A stretch of DNA of 64,000 bases from Hamadaea tsunoensis DSM 44101 (lineage in GTDB: Bacteria > Actinomycetota > Actinomycetes > Mycobacteriales > Micromonosporaceae). This document shows, piece after piece, positions 1 through 9,345 of this stretch. The stretch's first letter is position 1. Every line of letters starts with the position of its first letter. The position numbers and the translations under genes were made by a program. The stretch lies in NCBI RefSeq assembly GCF_000428945.1, contig NZ_AUAX01000028.1, positions 1-64,000 on the forward strand. Direction: 5' to 3'. The notes below the pieces were generated by a model. It saw only the letters and a program-made list of their open reading frames with translations, had not been told where the DNA came from and searched no databases.

Positions 1-1488
1 TACGGCAGCCGAAGATTCTGATCATCGACTGATGTCGACGAGGGTTCGGCGTTTGTGGTGGTAGTGGCGGGCTCTGGCTTGGTGGACGAGGCGCCAGGCG
101 AGCCAGGACAGCGCATGCCGCATCGTCATATCGGGCTTGGCGAATACGAAGGTGAGGAGGCGGCGGATCTCGGCCGCGCTCAGTGGTCCGATCTCGTCGG
201 CGGGCGGGACGGCGGAGGGCTGGGGTCGGGGCTGTTGGGCGGCGAGCACGGCCAGGAACGCCGCGGCGAGTAGGACCAGGGTGGTGTAGCGATGCCAGGA
301 GAGCCAGGTGCGGACCTGATGTTGGTCCAGGCCGGTCTGGCCTTTGGTGTCCTGGAAGCAGGACTCGATCGGCCAGCGCAGCCCGGCGGTCCAGGTCAGG
401 GTGGGCAGGCTGACGGGGGTCGGTGACCAGCACCGGTAGTAGGCGGTTTCGCCGGTGGTTTCGTTGCGGCGCAGCAGTAGCCAGTGGTGGCCGTGGTGGG
501 TTGCGTCGCTTTCGGTCTCGATGATGTTCACCCACGTCCACTGGTAGTAGCGGGGTCCTTTCGAGCCCCAGCCGGCCAGGTAGCGGCCCCACACTTCGGC
601 GGGTAGTGAGGCGGCCAGCTGGGCGGCGGTGATGGTCAGGCTCGGATGGTCCCAGCGGGTCAGGGCGGTGTCGCAGCGGATCGCCAGGACGTAGCCGACC
701 TGCCGGGCCCGTAGGTGGGCGCGCAGCTTCGTGTCGTTGCCGTAGACCTCGTCGCCGGTCACCCATCCGGCTTCGACACCGGCGTCGAGGGCGTCTTCGA
801 TCATCTGCCAAGCCAGCTGTGGCTTGGTCGAAAAGCCGATGTCGTCGGGCACGTTCGCGGCGGTGCACCGTTGCGGATCGTCGGTCCAGCCGGCGGGCAG
901 GTAGAGCCGGAAGTCGACCAAGGCCCGGCCGCCGGCGCGGGTGGCGTAGGCCAGATGCACACTGACCTGCGCGTTGTCGACCTTCCCGAGGGTGCCGGTG
1001 TATTGCTGCTGCACGCCGACGGTCTTGATCCCCTTCTTGGCGTCGCCGGTCTCGTCCACGATCAGCACCCCGCCGGGGCCGAGCCCGGCCACCACGTAGT
1101 CACGGATCTGCGCCCGCACGAACGCGTCATCCCACGACGCCGACGCCAGGAGCCGTTGCATCCCACCGGGATCACTCTCACCGGCGTACTCCGCGATCTG
1201 CCAGCAGGTACGCACCTCGATCGGGCCGAGCAGGGCCTGGACGAACAGCCGGGCTCGACGGCGGGGCTCGACCCGGGCGAACGCCGGCGCCACGCGCGCG
1301 AACAGCGAGTCGAACTCCTCCCGCCACCCGGCAGGGTCTATCCTGGCGGCAACGGTCGCCGCGACCTCATGTATGTCCACAACAGACATGATCTAGCGGC
1401 GACCGTGCCTACTTCCCCTGCCACACACCGACTTTGCCAACCCGTGACCATCGACCGGGCGAACAAAAAACGATCTTCGGCTGCCGTA
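1..1488 (-). mobile_element. IS701-family insertion sequence, left end at window edge
   Basis: One transposase gene (22-1389) lies between perfect 16-bp terminal inverted repeats: tacggcagccgaagat at 1-16 and its complement at 1473-1488. The left end may extend outside the window. The base after the right repeat starts CTAG (1489-1492), a target duplicated by IS701-type elements as I recall the family; the second copy would lie just left of base 1. The element interrupts the LRR-Roc gene to its right. Intact repeats and an intact transposase frame suggest a recent, possibly active insertion. Confidence 0.85.
22..1389 (-). CDS. IS701-family DDE transposase
   Basis: 455-residue transposase that cuts and joins the IS ends. 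A DDE triad fits the family: D112 in the VDETGDAKKG motif, D213 in TGDEVYG, and E342 in the WPIESCFQDTKGQTG motif. These match IS701/DDE_5 transposases in spacing and wording, and the length is normal. ATG start; the frame is uninterrupted. It is read towards the left end of the element. No frameshift or second frame is seen. The family call is firm; activity is inferred only from intact ends and frame. Confidence 0.93.
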   Translation of the reverse strand: MSVVDIHEVAATVAARIDPAGWREEFDSLFARVAPAFARVEPRRRARLFVQALLGPIEVRTCWQIAEYAGESDPGGMQRLLASASWDDAFVRAQIRDYVVAGLGPGGVLIVDETGDAKKGIKTVGVQQQYTGTLGKVDNAQVSVHLAYATRAGGRALVDFRLYLPAGWTDDPQRCTAANVPDDIGFSTKPQLAWQMIEDALDAGVEAGWVTGDEVYGNDTKLRAHLRARQVGYVLAIRCDTALTRWDHPSLTITAAQLAASLPAEVWGRYLAGWGSKGPRYYQWTWVNIIETESDATHHGHHWLLLRRNETTGETAYYRCWSPTPVSLPTLTWTAGLRWPIESCFQDTKGQTGLDQHQVRTWLSWHRYTTLVLLAAAFLAVLAAQQPRPQPSAVPPADEIGPLSAAEIRRLLTFVFAKPDMTMRHALSWLAWRLVHQARARHYHHKRRTLVDISR

Positions 1489-3166
1489 CTAGTTCAGGAT
1501 CGTCGGACCAATGAAGGATCTCGCCGAGATCGTGCAGCGCGCCCAGCAGAGCGTTCTGGGTTTCGGGCTCGGGGTTGCCGTGATCTGCGAGCAGGTCGCG
1601 AACCTGGGCCTGGGGCATATGAGTGTGAGAGTCTGCGCGGATGGCATCCTGGGCGGCTTTCCAAGTCGCGGGCCAAGGCCTGCCCATCAGGGGTAGGGCA
1701 GCGGCGTGCCGGGCGATCAACGTACGCAGCTCGTCGATGCCGTCGCGGGTGGCGTTGTCGACCTCGATGAAATCGCAGATCTTCGGATACGCCGCCCGTA
1801 GCTGTGGGCGAGGCAGATCAGGTCCCCGTTCTGCGGCGTGAGTGGCAACGACCAGGATAGGGGCCTTCGGCGCGCGGGCCGTGATCAGGTCCAGCCAGTA
1901 ACGCAACCTGCCGTACTCGTAGCCAGCGCGAGCGTTCCACACAAGCACGAACAACGATTGGTCGGTAAGGAAAAACTGATGGGTGGCATGATAGATTTCC
2001 TGCCCACCGAAATCCCAGACCGCCAGCTGCATCATCACATTCGTACGGTCCGGATGCAGCTCATCGATGCCACGGCCCAGCTCCTGAGAATGGTCAGTGT
2101 GTGGTACAGAGAGCTCGGTGATCTGTAGCCCGTGTGTCGTGACCTCGCCGGCGTCATAAGGGAGGCCAAGGAGTGCCTTCACCAGCGAGGTCTTACCACC
2201 GCCGCCTTGGCCCACGAGAAGCAGCTTCGAACGCCATTGCAGCTGGCTTCGCGTGAGCAAGCCTCGCATGAACTCGATGACTGCCTGCGTGCCTTGGGCC
2301 GTGACCGCGGGAGGCGGCGTAACCAACGGATTGTCGCCGAGGCTCAGCTCGGTGAGCCGAGTCAGATCGCCACACTCTGGCGGCAGCCCGGTCAGCTGGT
2401 TGCCGTTTAGATGGAGGGTGGCGAGTCTGGAGAGTTCGCCGATCTCTGGTGGCAGCTTGGTCAGCTGGTTGCCGTTCAGATCGAGGGTGGCGAGTCTGGA
2501 GAGTTCGCCGATCTCTGGCGGCAGTCCGGTCAGCTGGTTTCCGCCGAGGTTCAGGTAGGTAAGTTGGGTGAGATTGCCGATCTCTGGCGGCAATCTGGTC
2601 AGCTGGTTCTCGCCGAGGTTCAGGTAGGTGAGTTGGGTGAGATTGCCGATCTCTGATCGCAATTGGATTAGTTGGTTGCCGTTAAGGCCCAAGTTGGTGA
2701 GCTGGGTAAGAATTCCGATCTCTGACGGCAGCTCGCTCAGCTGATTGCCGTGGAGGCCCAGGGCAATCAGCTGAGCGAGCGTGGCGATATCTGGCGGAAG
2801 CTCTGTTAGCTGGTTTACACCTAGCGTCAGGTAGGTCAGCCGGGTGAGGTTGCCGATCTCAGCCGGCAGCGTGGTCAGGCGGTTGGCGCCGAGATTTAGG
2901 TTGGTGATCCTGGTGAGATAGCCGATCTCTTGTGGCAGCACGGTCAGCTTGTTGACACGTAGGTTCAGGTGCGTGAGCTTGGTAAGGTTGCCGATCTCAG
3001 CCGGCAGCGTAGTCAACTGGTTGGCACCGAGGTCCAGGTAGGTCAGCTGTGTGAGATCAGCGATCTCTGGCGGGACAAACTCTAGGCTCAGATTAGACAA
3101 GTCAAGGGTGCTGTCCTGCACCTCTGCTGCCCGCCGGATTCGTTTGCGCGCCTTGTCGATGCTCAC
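1409..3166 (-). pseudogene. LRR-Roc GTPase interrupted by the IS701 element
   Basis: Host sequence runs from the GTG start (3166, behind GGAGAG) to codon 559 or so; the last 26 codons (1409-1489) are read from the IS end. Residues about 15-290 form roughly eleven leucine-rich repeats of 23 residues. A Roc GTPase domain follows, with P-loop GQGGGGKTSL near residue 320 and the signature WDFGGQEIYHATHQFF. The frame ends just after the start of the expected COR region (LHDLGEILHWSDDPEL). Roc-COR proteins dimerise through COR, so this copy is probably non-functional. The COR half should lie left of the window. A TTG one codon upstream (3169) is an alternative start. Confidence 0.85.
1473..1492. 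repeat. IS right terminal inverted repeat and target site
   Basis: 1473-1488 is the exact complement of bases 1-16. The following CTAG (1489-1492) is the putative 4-bp target duplication. In the LRR-Roc frame it falls inside the codons after a DDPE motif, so it marks the insertion point precisely. Confidence 0.8.
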
Positions 3167-3613
3167 CAAAACTCTCCACGTCTGCGGCGTGCCAGATGGC
3201 CTGGTACAAGATCCTTCTTGGAGGAATACACAGCGATTATGAATGATGGTCGGCGGGTGTCGATTGGCGCAGCGTGGCAGGCGGTCGCCGAGATGGTCGA
3301 GGCCGGTCTACTGGATCGGTTGTGGCTCAGCACGCCGGCAGGAAGCCGATCTCGCCGGTCGGCGCCAGCCCATCAGCATCGAAGCGCCAGGGCCGTATCG
3401 GGGTCGACGAGTTGCCCCGCTGTTGTGGTCGTAGGCGTCGTCGGCAAGGCAGCTCAGTACCATATGCAGGGGCAGGCGTGCCAAATGGTCGGCGCTGGCG
3501 CCAGTTCGGTGGTGACTCAGCACCGCGAGGGGCCCCGGAACATCGAAGCCTGGCCCACGCCACAGAGTCCACACCGGACAGACCGCGGTACGCATGCCGA
3601 GACCGCCCACCGC
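3167..3613. other. Intergenic stretch without a confident gene
   Basis: 447 bp between the LRR-Roc start and the methyltransferase stop. Short frames on both strands show faint resemblance to transposase segments (AVAEMVEAGLLDRL on +, GLAPTGEIGFLPA on -), as in IS256-type N-termini, but neither continues. I read this as possible degraded mobile DNA plus the promoter region of the LRR gene. Confidence 0.4.
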
Positions 3614-4366
3614 CTACCGTTGGAATACCAGGATGTCGCTGGTCTCGTACTGGGGTTCGTCGGCGAGCGACGGCAGCTCCGCCTCGATCGTCGCGAAGCC
3701 GGCTTCGATCTGCTCCACCGTCAGCCGCTCGAACATCGACACCGAGCGCAGCCGCAGCCGCTCGTAGTCCTCGGTCAGGCTCGCGGACCGGCACCACGTG
3801 ACCGCGTCGCGGGCCGCGAGCGTCCACCCCGCGCCGGTGAAGTCGCCGGTCACCTCCGACTCGGTGCGGAACTGCGACGTGTCGGCGTGCGCCCAGGCCG
3901 GTACGACGCGGAACCACCAGACGTCCGGCATGCGGTCGGCGAGGTTGGCCTGAACGAAGAGCTTGCCGCCCGGCTTGACGACGCGGAGCAGTTCGCGGGC
4001 TGCCGCCGCGCGGTCGACGACGTGGTGCCAGACGAAGAACAGCAGGGCCGCGTCGACCGAGGCGTCCGGCAGCGGAATGTGCTCGGCGGAGCCGGCTGCG
4101 TACGTGACGGTGGGGTGGGTCGCCTGCGCGATGGCCTGCGCCCGCATCTTGTCCGACGGCTCCACGCCGTGGGCGGCACCGAAGGCCGCCGCGAGCGCCG
4201 GCGTCATGCGGCCCGTGCCCGAGCCCAGGTCCAGCCACGTCAGCGGTCGCGTCGGCGGCAGGTGGCGGGCGAACGCGGCCATCCACGTCGCGCTCGAGTC
4301 GGCGGCCATCCGGCGCCCGGCCGCGTACACGGCGTGCAGCCGGTCGTCGTAGTCGATCTTCTCCAT
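3614..4366 (-). CDS. Class I SAM-dependent methyltransferase
   Basis: 250 residues with a Rossmann-type methyltransferase fold. Motif I reads LDLGSGTGRM near residue 45, then an acidic strand end (GVEPSD), the AEHIPLPDASVDAALLFFVWHHV segment typical of Methyltransf_11, and a post-motif LRVVKPGGKLFV. It transfers a methyl group from S-adenosylmethionine to an unknown small molecule in the cytoplasm. The start is an ATG just downstream of ctcccc (GGGGAG on the coding strand). No partner gene indicates the substrate; the next gene is a secreted protein on the same strand. Confidence 0.85.
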   Translation of the reverse strand: MEKIDYDDRLHAVYAAGRRMAADSSATWMAAFARHLPPTRPLTWLDLGSGTGRMTPALAAAFGAAHGVEPSDKMRAQAIAQATHPTVTYAAGSAEHIPLPDASVDAALLFFVWHHVVDRAAAARELLRVVKPGGKLFVQANLADRMPDVWWFRVVPAWAHADTSQFRTESEVTGDFTGAGWTLAARDAVTWCRSASLTEDYERLRLRSVSMFERLTVEQIEAGFATIEAELPSLADEPQYETSDILVFQR

Positions 4367-4473
4367 GATCGGTCTCCCCCGTGGTCGGATCAGACCACGG
4401 TACGTTTCCGCCCGCGGTGCCCCCGGCCCGCGATCGTAAGAAACCGCTCAGACCGAGGACACCGCGTACGCGT

Positions 4474-5373
4474 TCAGTTGGTCAGGGTCGCCGCCGCGGA
4501 GCCGCCGAAGTTGCTGCGAACGACGACCTGGACCGGGTTGGTGACCCAGCCGCGCTGGTCGGAGTACCGGCCGCCGCCGTTGTTGGTGAGGTTGAACATG
4601 AAGCCGCCGGAGGTGGTGTAGACACCGAGGATCGCGTTCGGGTTCGTGCTGGTCGCCTCGATCGTGAGGAGCCCGCTCTTCCAGCGCGCCTTGGTGATGC
4701 GGACGACGTCGGCGGCGGGCGGCGTCCCCGGCGTGACCGTGACCGTCGTCGTACGCGTGACCCCGAACCACCGGGCGGTGATGGTGACCGTGCCCGCGGC
4801 GGTGGTGCTGAGGTTGAACGTGCCCGAGGACCGGCCCGCCGAGACGACTGTCTCCGAGGGCACCTGGGCCACCGAGCTGTCGCTGCTGGACAGCTGGACG
4901 ACGGCGCCCTGCGCCATCGTGCCGGTGAAGGTCACCGTACCGGTGGCGTTCTGTCCGGCCACGACGGTCGACGGGACGAACGAGACCGAGCTGAGCGAGG
5001 GACCGGGCGGCGTCGCCGCGTTGACCGACAGGTTCGCCGACCGCGGTGTGTTGCCGACCCAGGCGGTGATCTGCACGATCGTCGGCGGCGCGGCGGCGTT
5101 GGTCGCGATCGGGAAGGTCCCGGCGCTCGACCCGGCCGGAATGACGAAGGACGCCGGAACGGTGGCGACCCCGGTGTCGCCGCTGAACACCAGTACCGTC
5201 GTGTCGGCGGCGTCGGGGAAGGCGAGCGTTACCGTGCCCTGCGCGGTTTCACCGTCGCGGACGGTGGACGGGGCGATGGACAGCGAACCGATGATCCCCT
5301 CGGCCGCGGCGGCGCCCGGCACGAGCAGCATCGCACCCAACACGGCCACCACGAGCATCGTCAAGCGGCGCAT
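4474..5373 (-). CDS. Secreted protein with Ig-like repeats
   Basis: 299 residues. The N-terminus is a clear Sec signal peptide (basic MRR, hydrophobic stretch, AAAA before the mature end near residue 24). Two related beta-rich units of about 100 residues follow, each with SVSFVPSTVVAGQNATGTVTF-like wording, reminiscent of bacterial Ig-like or Calx-beta-type domains. They are separated by a Pro/Gly linker, and a C-terminal 80-residue segment (VVRITKARWKSGLLTIEAT) looks like a further beta domain. No catalytic motif is visible. Likely an extracellular binding or structural protein. Confidence 0.75.
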   Translation of the reverse strand: MRRLTMLVVAVLGAMLLVPGAAAAEGIIGSLSIAPSTVRDGETAQGTVTLAFPDAADTTVLVFSGDTGVATVPASFVIPAGSSAGTFPIATNAAAPPTIVQITAWVGNTPRSANLSVNAATPPGPSLSSVSFVPSTVVAGQNATGTVTFTGTMAQGAVVQLSSSDSSVAQVPSETVVSAGRSSGTFNLSTTAAGTVTITARWFGVTRTTTVTVTPGTPPAADVVRITKARWKSGLLTIEATSTNPNAILGVYTTSGGFMFNLTNNGGGRYSDQRGWVTNPVQVVVRSNFGGSAAATLTN

Positions 5374-5495
5374 TCATGATCTCCCATCGAAGACACGACC
5401 GCCGCGTCGGCGGCCCGTCTTAAGTACGGCGCGCGTACGCCCCGGGGATTCATGGCAACGGTGTCCGCCAACGGCGGCCTTCTATCCTGTCGACC

Positions 5496-6737
5496 ATGTC
5501 CCTTCCGACCGAGCACCCAGAGACCGAGCACCCAGAGACCGAGCACCCAAAGACCGAGCCGTCCACTGTGCTCGATGGCCTTGACGCCCTGCTGCCACTC
5601 GTGCGGGCCGCCGCCGACGACATCGAACGCGACCGAATCCTTCCCGAACCCCTCGTCGTACGCCTCGCCGAGCTGAACGTCTTCCGGTTGGCCGCGCCCC
5701 GGGCCGCGGGCGGGCTGGGAGCGGACGCGGTGACCGCGTTCGACGTCTTCGAGCGGCTCGGCTTCGCGGACGGCTCCACCGGCTGGTGCGCGATGATCGG
5801 GGGCGCGACCAGCGTCGTCCTCGGCTATCTGCCCGGGTCCGTCGCGGCCGAGTTGCTCGCCGATCCGCGCTGCGTCGTCGCTGGAGTGGCGGCTCCGGCG
5901 GGCCGGGCGCGGGTGGTCGAGGGCGGCTACCGGGTCACCGGGCGGTGGCCGTTCGCGAGCGCGTCACCCCTGGCGACCTGGCTGGTCGTCGGCTGCGTCG
6001 TGGTACCCGGCGACGGTGCCCCCACCGGTGGGGGAGCTGTGAACGGCGGGGGCACTGCGACTGTGGCCCAGGGGGCGCCGCAGGTGGTGATGGCCGTGCT
6101 GCCCCGGACGGAGATGTCCATTCACGACACTTGGGACGCCGTGGGGCTCTGCGGATCGAGCAGCCACGACATCAGCGCCGAGGAGGTGTTCGTGCCGGCG
6201 GCGCGTACGTTCTCCCTGACGCAGCCGCCGGCCACGACGCATGGCCGGTTTCCGCTGCTGGGCTTCCTGTCGCTGGACATCGGCGCGGTCTCGCTCGGCA
6301 TCGCCCGCGCCGCCCTCGACGAGTTCGCCCGCCTGGCCGCCGCGAAGGTCAACCCGCTGACCGGGCAACAGCTCGCAGCGAAAGGCTCGGCCCGGATCGC
6401 GTACGCCGAATCCACCGCGCAGTACGCGGCCGCCCGTACCTTCCTGCGCGGCGAACTGGCCCGGGTCTGGGATCTGGCGGCGGCGCAACGGCCGGTCGAG
6501 ACGGCGGACCGGGCCCGGCTGCGGTTGGCGGTCACGACCGCGACCACCGCGGCGGCCGAAGCGGTCGGGCGGCTGTACCGGGCAGCCGGGGGAACGGCGG
6601 TCTACCGGTCCAGCCCGATGCAGCGGCACTTCCGTGACGTCAACACCGCCGCGCAGCACGCGCTCGTGCACGCCGACTCGCTGGAACTGGCCGGCGGGGC
6701 GCTGCTCGGCCAGGACGTCAACGTCGCGCGGCTGTGA
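5496..6737 (+). CDS. Acyl-CoA dehydrogenase-like flavoprotein
   Basis: 413 residues with the acyl-CoA dehydrogenase fold: helical N-domain (EPLVVRLAELNVFRLAAPRAAGG), central beta domain (VTGRWPFASAS...), and a C-terminal helical domain ending MQRHFRDVNTAAQHALVHAD. That ending is typical of the type-2 C-terminal domain found in HsaA-like flavin monooxygenases as well as dehydrogenases. Oxidation or hydroxylation of an unknown substrate with FAD/FMN is expected. Residues 6-20 are a three-fold EHPET repeat with no counterpart in the family. It ends at a hairpin shared with the convergent neighbour. Confidence 0.82.
   Translation: MSLPTEHPETEHPETEHPKTEPSTVLDGLDALLPLVRAAADDIERDRILPEPLVVRLAELNVFRLAAPRAAGGLGADAVTAFDVFERLGFADGSTGWCAMIGGATSVVLGYLPGSVAAELLADPRCVVAGVAAPAGRARVVEGGYRVTGRWPFASASPLATWLVVGCVVVPGDGAPTGGGAVNGGGTATVAQGAPQVVMAVLPRTEMSIHDTWDAVGLCGSSSHDISAEEVFVPAARTFSLTQPPATTHGRFPLLGFLSLDIGAVSLGIARAALDEFARLAAAKVNPLTGQQLAAKGSARIAYAESTAQYAAARTFLRGELARVWDLAAAQRPVETADRARLRLAVTTATTAAAEAVGRLYRAAGGTAVYRSSPMQRHFRDVNTAAQHALVHADSLELAGGALLGQDVNVARL
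5511..5555 (+). repeat. 15-bp x3 tandem repeat at the N-terminus of the flavoprotein
   Basis: Three units of gagcacccagagacc, the third with one change, start 15 bp after the ATG and encode EHPET EHPET EHPKT. The period is a multiple of three, so the frame is kept. Confidence 0.95.
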
Positions 6738-6759
6738 CGGCGACCGGCAACGGGAAGGC

Positions 6760-6781
6760 CCCGCCGCCGAGGGGCGGCGGG
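6760..6781. terminator. Hairpin between convergent genes
   Basis: cccgccgcc (6760-6768) pairs with ggcggcggg (6773-6781) across a 4-nt loop. It lies between the stop of the + strand flavoprotein (6737) and the stop of the - strand repeat protein (6795). It could serve both directions; no T-tract, as is usual in high-GC actinobacteria. Confidence 0.65.
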
Positions 6782-6794
6782 ACCGTGGCTCGGG

Positions 6795-7721
6795 TCAGGC
6801 CGTCGGCGGGATGGCGCCGTTCTTGGCCACCGGGACCGCCAGCTGCTCGCTGGTCTGGATGACCGCGGTCTCGACCGGCAGGCCGGTCAGGGCCGGGTTG
6901 ATGTGCGTCAGGGTGAGCGTCACCGGCGAGGTCAGCGCCGGGGTGACGATGTCGAACTTCTCCAGGTCCACCCAGCGCACGACGTTGAGGACGTCGTCCG
7001 GGATCACCTGGTTGTTCTTCTGCACCGGTACGCACAGCTGCCGGTTGAAGGTGACCGAGGCGGTGTGCACGGCGAGGCCGGCCAGCACGGGATTGAGGTG
7101 GCTGAGGCGCAGGCTGATGCCGAGGCTGGTCTGCGGCTGCTCCAGGTAGCACTTCAGATCGATGTACTGCACGAGCCGCAGCACGTCGGCCGGCGGGAAG
7201 GCGTTGTTCTTGACCACCGGTACGCACAGCTGCTGCGGCGTGACCATCGTGATCGTACGCACCGGCAGCGCCTTGAGCACGGGGTTGAGATGGGTGAGCG
7301 TCAGCGTCTTGTTGACGGTGATGCCGCTGATCGCGTAGCAGGACAGGTCGACGAACCGGATGAACCCGAGCACGTCGGCCGGCGGCGTCACCCCGTTCTT
7401 CGCCACCGGTACGCACAGCTGCTGCCGCGCGCCGAGGGTGACGTTCTCCGCCGGCAGCCCGGCCAGCACGGGGTTGAGGTGGCGGGTGAGCACGGTGGTG
7501 ACCGGCGGCGTGTACGGGCTCGTCTTGAAGCATTCGAGATCGAGGTACGACACGAAGTTGAACGGGCTCACACCGGCCGCGGCGACACCCGCGCCGGTAC
7601 GCCCGGCCGAGGCCGAGGTGTCGACCAGGCCCAGGGTGGCGACGACCGCCAGCGCCAGCGGGACGGCCGTCGTCCACACCCGAGCCCACGTCCGCCGGCC
7701 AGTACTCGTCATCGGTTTCAT
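6795..7721 (-). CDS. Secreted protein of four internal repeats
   Basis: 308 residues from the ATG at 7721. A signal peptide (RRTWARVWTTAVPLALAVVATLG, cleavage after SASA) leads into four units of about 60 residues. Each has an opening VxFVDLxCY, a middle LTLTHLNPVLAxLP, and a closing QQLCVPVxKNG-PP. The first three close with LCVPV; the fourth reads LAVPV and its opening has F in place of Cys, so it has lost both cysteines. The paired cysteines may form one disulphide per unit. The wording resembles exoprotein repeats of the DUF7450 type, but I am unsure. Function unknown. Confidence 0.75.
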   Translation of the reverse strand: MKPMTSTGRRTWARVWTTAVPLALAVVATLGLVDTSASAGRTGAGVAAAGVSPFNFVSYLDLECFKTSPYTPPVTTVLTRHLNPVLAGLPAENVTLGARQQLCVPVAKNGVTPPADVLGFIRFVDLSCYAISGITVNKTLTLTHLNPVLKALPVRTITMVTPQQLCVPVVKNNAFPPADVLRLVQYIDLKCYLEQPQTSLGISLRLSHLNPVLAGLAVHTASVTFNRQLCVPVQKNNQVIPDDVLNVVRWVDLEKFDIVTPALTSPVTLTLTHINPALTGLPVETAVIQTSEQLAVPVAKNGAIPPTA

Positions 7722-7839
7722 GCTCGTCCGCCTCTCGTCACGTGGCACTGATGCCTGTCTATGCGGAGGTTAGCGAGCAAGGCACCGCCGGTTGAGCGGC
7801 AAAATGTGCCTGCGCAGTGGCACGGCACTCCACGAGCAA

Positions 7840-7852
7840 TTACCGTCGGTAA
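7840..7852. promoter_or_regulatory. Palindromic candidate operator
   Basis: ttaccgtcggtaa is a perfect 6-1-6 palindrome lying 119 bp upstream of the secreted repeat protein and 75 bp before the MocR gene's 5'-to-3' end. Size and symmetry suit a dimeric repressor site; no specific regulator can be named. Confidence 0.4.
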
Positions 7853-7913
7853 CAGACCCGCTTCGTGCCGTACCTACTGAATCAACGCGCCTGATCAGTT
7901 GTCATTCATCGCC

Positions 7914-9278
7914 CTATGGCAGCTCTCTGTTGATCCGGGCCAGAACCGCGACCGCCTCCGCCAGCTCGTCGGCCGTGTGCGCGGCGTACCCGAGGACGAG
8001 GCCGGGCGGGCCTTCGGTCAGGCGGCAGGCCGACAGGGCCACCGGGCCGAGTCCCCGGGCGGCGGCCGCGGCGGCCAGCGCGGCGTCGTCCGCCCCCGGC
8101 GGCAGGGCGAGCACGAGGTGCAGCCCGGCGGCCACCCCGTGGACCGGGCGGCCGGGGAAGTGCCTGTCCAATGCAGACACCAGAGCGTCCCGCCGGGTCC
8201 GGTACGCGCGCCGGGCCCGCCGCAGGTGCCGGTCGTAGCCGCCGGTCGCGAGCAGGTCGGCGAAGGCGTACTGCTCCAGGATCGGGCCGCCGAGGTCGAT
8301 CGACCGCTTGTGGACGCGTACCCGGGAAAGATGCCGGGGTGGCGCGGACAGCCAGCCGAGGCGCAGAGCGGGAGCCAGCGCCTTGCTCGCTGATCCTATG
8401 TAGACGGTGACGTCGGGCGCGACGCCCTGGACGCAGCCGACGGGCTCGCGGTCGTAGCGGAACTCGGCGTCGTAGTCGTCCTCGATGATCAGGCCGCCGG
8501 TGCGGCGCGCCCAGGCGATGAGCGCGGCCCGGCGCGCCGGCGCGAGGACTACGCCGGTGGGGAACTGGTGCGCGGGCGTGACGACGACGGCGCGGGCGCG
8601 GGTACGTTCGAGCGCGCCGACGTCGAGGCCGTCGTCGTCGACCGGCACAGGGAGCACGTCGAGCGCGTGCGCGAGCTGCTCGCGCACGCCCCGGCTGCCC
8701 GGTTCCTCCATCGCCACCGTGCGGTGGCCGTCCGCGCTCAGCACCCGGCCGAGCAGGGCGAACGCCTGGGCGGCGCCCGCGGTCACGGTCAAGTCCGCGG
8801 CCGTCAGCCGGGCCGCGCGCACCCGGCCGAGGTAGGCCGCGAGCTGCTCGCGCACCGCCATCGGCCCGGCGGGATCGCCGTAGTCCAGGTCCGCGTCGCG
8901 CACGGTCGTCACCATCCGGTCGTACGCGCGGCGCCACGCCGCCCGCGGAAACAGCCCGAGGTCGGGGATGCCAGGCCGCAGCGGGCGCAGTCCCGCCGCC
9001 ACGAACGGGTCCGCCGCGGCCGCCTGTCGTGTGTGGACGGACGCGGCGACGATCGTGCCGGACCCGCGCCGGGCGACCAGCCGGCCCTCGGCGATGAGCT
9101 GCTCGTACGCCTCGACGACGACACCCCGCGACAGCCCGAGGTCGGCGGCCAGCTCGCGGCTGGACGGCAGCCGCGCCCCGGCCGCCAGCCGCTCCTGCTC
9201 GATCGCCGTACGCAGCGCGGCCGTCAGCCGCCCGGCGACTCCGCGGCCGGTCCGGTCGAACGGGACGAGCGCCTCCAA
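7914..9278 (-). CDS. MocR/PdxR-type regulator (GntR wHTH fused to aminotransferase)
   Basis: 454 residues from the TTG at 9278, chosen because GGAGG lies 5 nt upstream and homology begins there (LEALVPFDRTGRG). Residues about 10-75 are a GntR winged helix (RLPSSRELAADLGLSRGVVVEAYEQL). The rest is a fold-type I aminotransferase domain with IIEDDYDAEFRYD and the PLP-lysine motif SASKALAPALRLGW. MocR proteins bind PLP and regulate neighbouring genes. It is divergent from an EamA exporter, its likely target, with candidate boxes between them. Confidence 0.9.
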   Translation of the reverse strand: MEALVPFDRTGRGVAGRLTAALRTAIEQERLAAGARLPSSRELAADLGLSRGVVVEAYEQLIAEGRLVARRGSGTIVAASVHTRQAAAADPFVAAGLRPLRPGIPDLGLFPRAAWRRAYDRMVTTVRDADLDYGDPAGPMAVREQLAAYLGRVRAARLTAADLTVTAGAAQAFALLGRVLSADGHRTVAMEEPGSRGVREQLAHALDVLPVPVDDDGLDVGALERTRARAVVVTPAHQFPTGVVLAPARRAALIAWARRTGGLIIEDDYDAEFRYDREPVGCVQGVAPDVTVYIGSASKALAPALRLGWLSAPPRHLSRVRVHKRSIDLGGPILEQYAFADLLATGGYDRHLRRARRAYRTRRDALVSALDRHFPGRPVHGVAAGLHLVLALPPGADDAALAAAAAARGLGPVALSACRLTEGPPGLVLGYAAHTADELAEAVAVLARINRELP

Positions 9279-9285
9279 GTGGTCC

Positions 9286-9326
9286 TCCAATCGTCGCGCC
9301 GAGTGGCCCTTATTGGCAGTCCAATC
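9286..9326. promoter_or_regulatory. Candidate MocR operator in divergent region
   Basis: Two direct copies of tccaatc occur at 9286-9292 and 9320-9326, 34 bp apart. The second is also half of an inverted repeat attgg-cagt-ccaat (9313-9325 region). MocR proteins are known to bind direct repeats in divergent promoters. The first copy overlaps the ribosome-binding site of the regulator, so autoregulation is plausible. Confidence 0.45.
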
Positions 9327-9345
9327 ACAGCCTACCGTGAAGATC

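Noticed and set aside
3218..3610. Transposase N-terminus (IS256-like)
   Set aside because: Only about 15 residues resemble one, on both strands, and neither frame continues.
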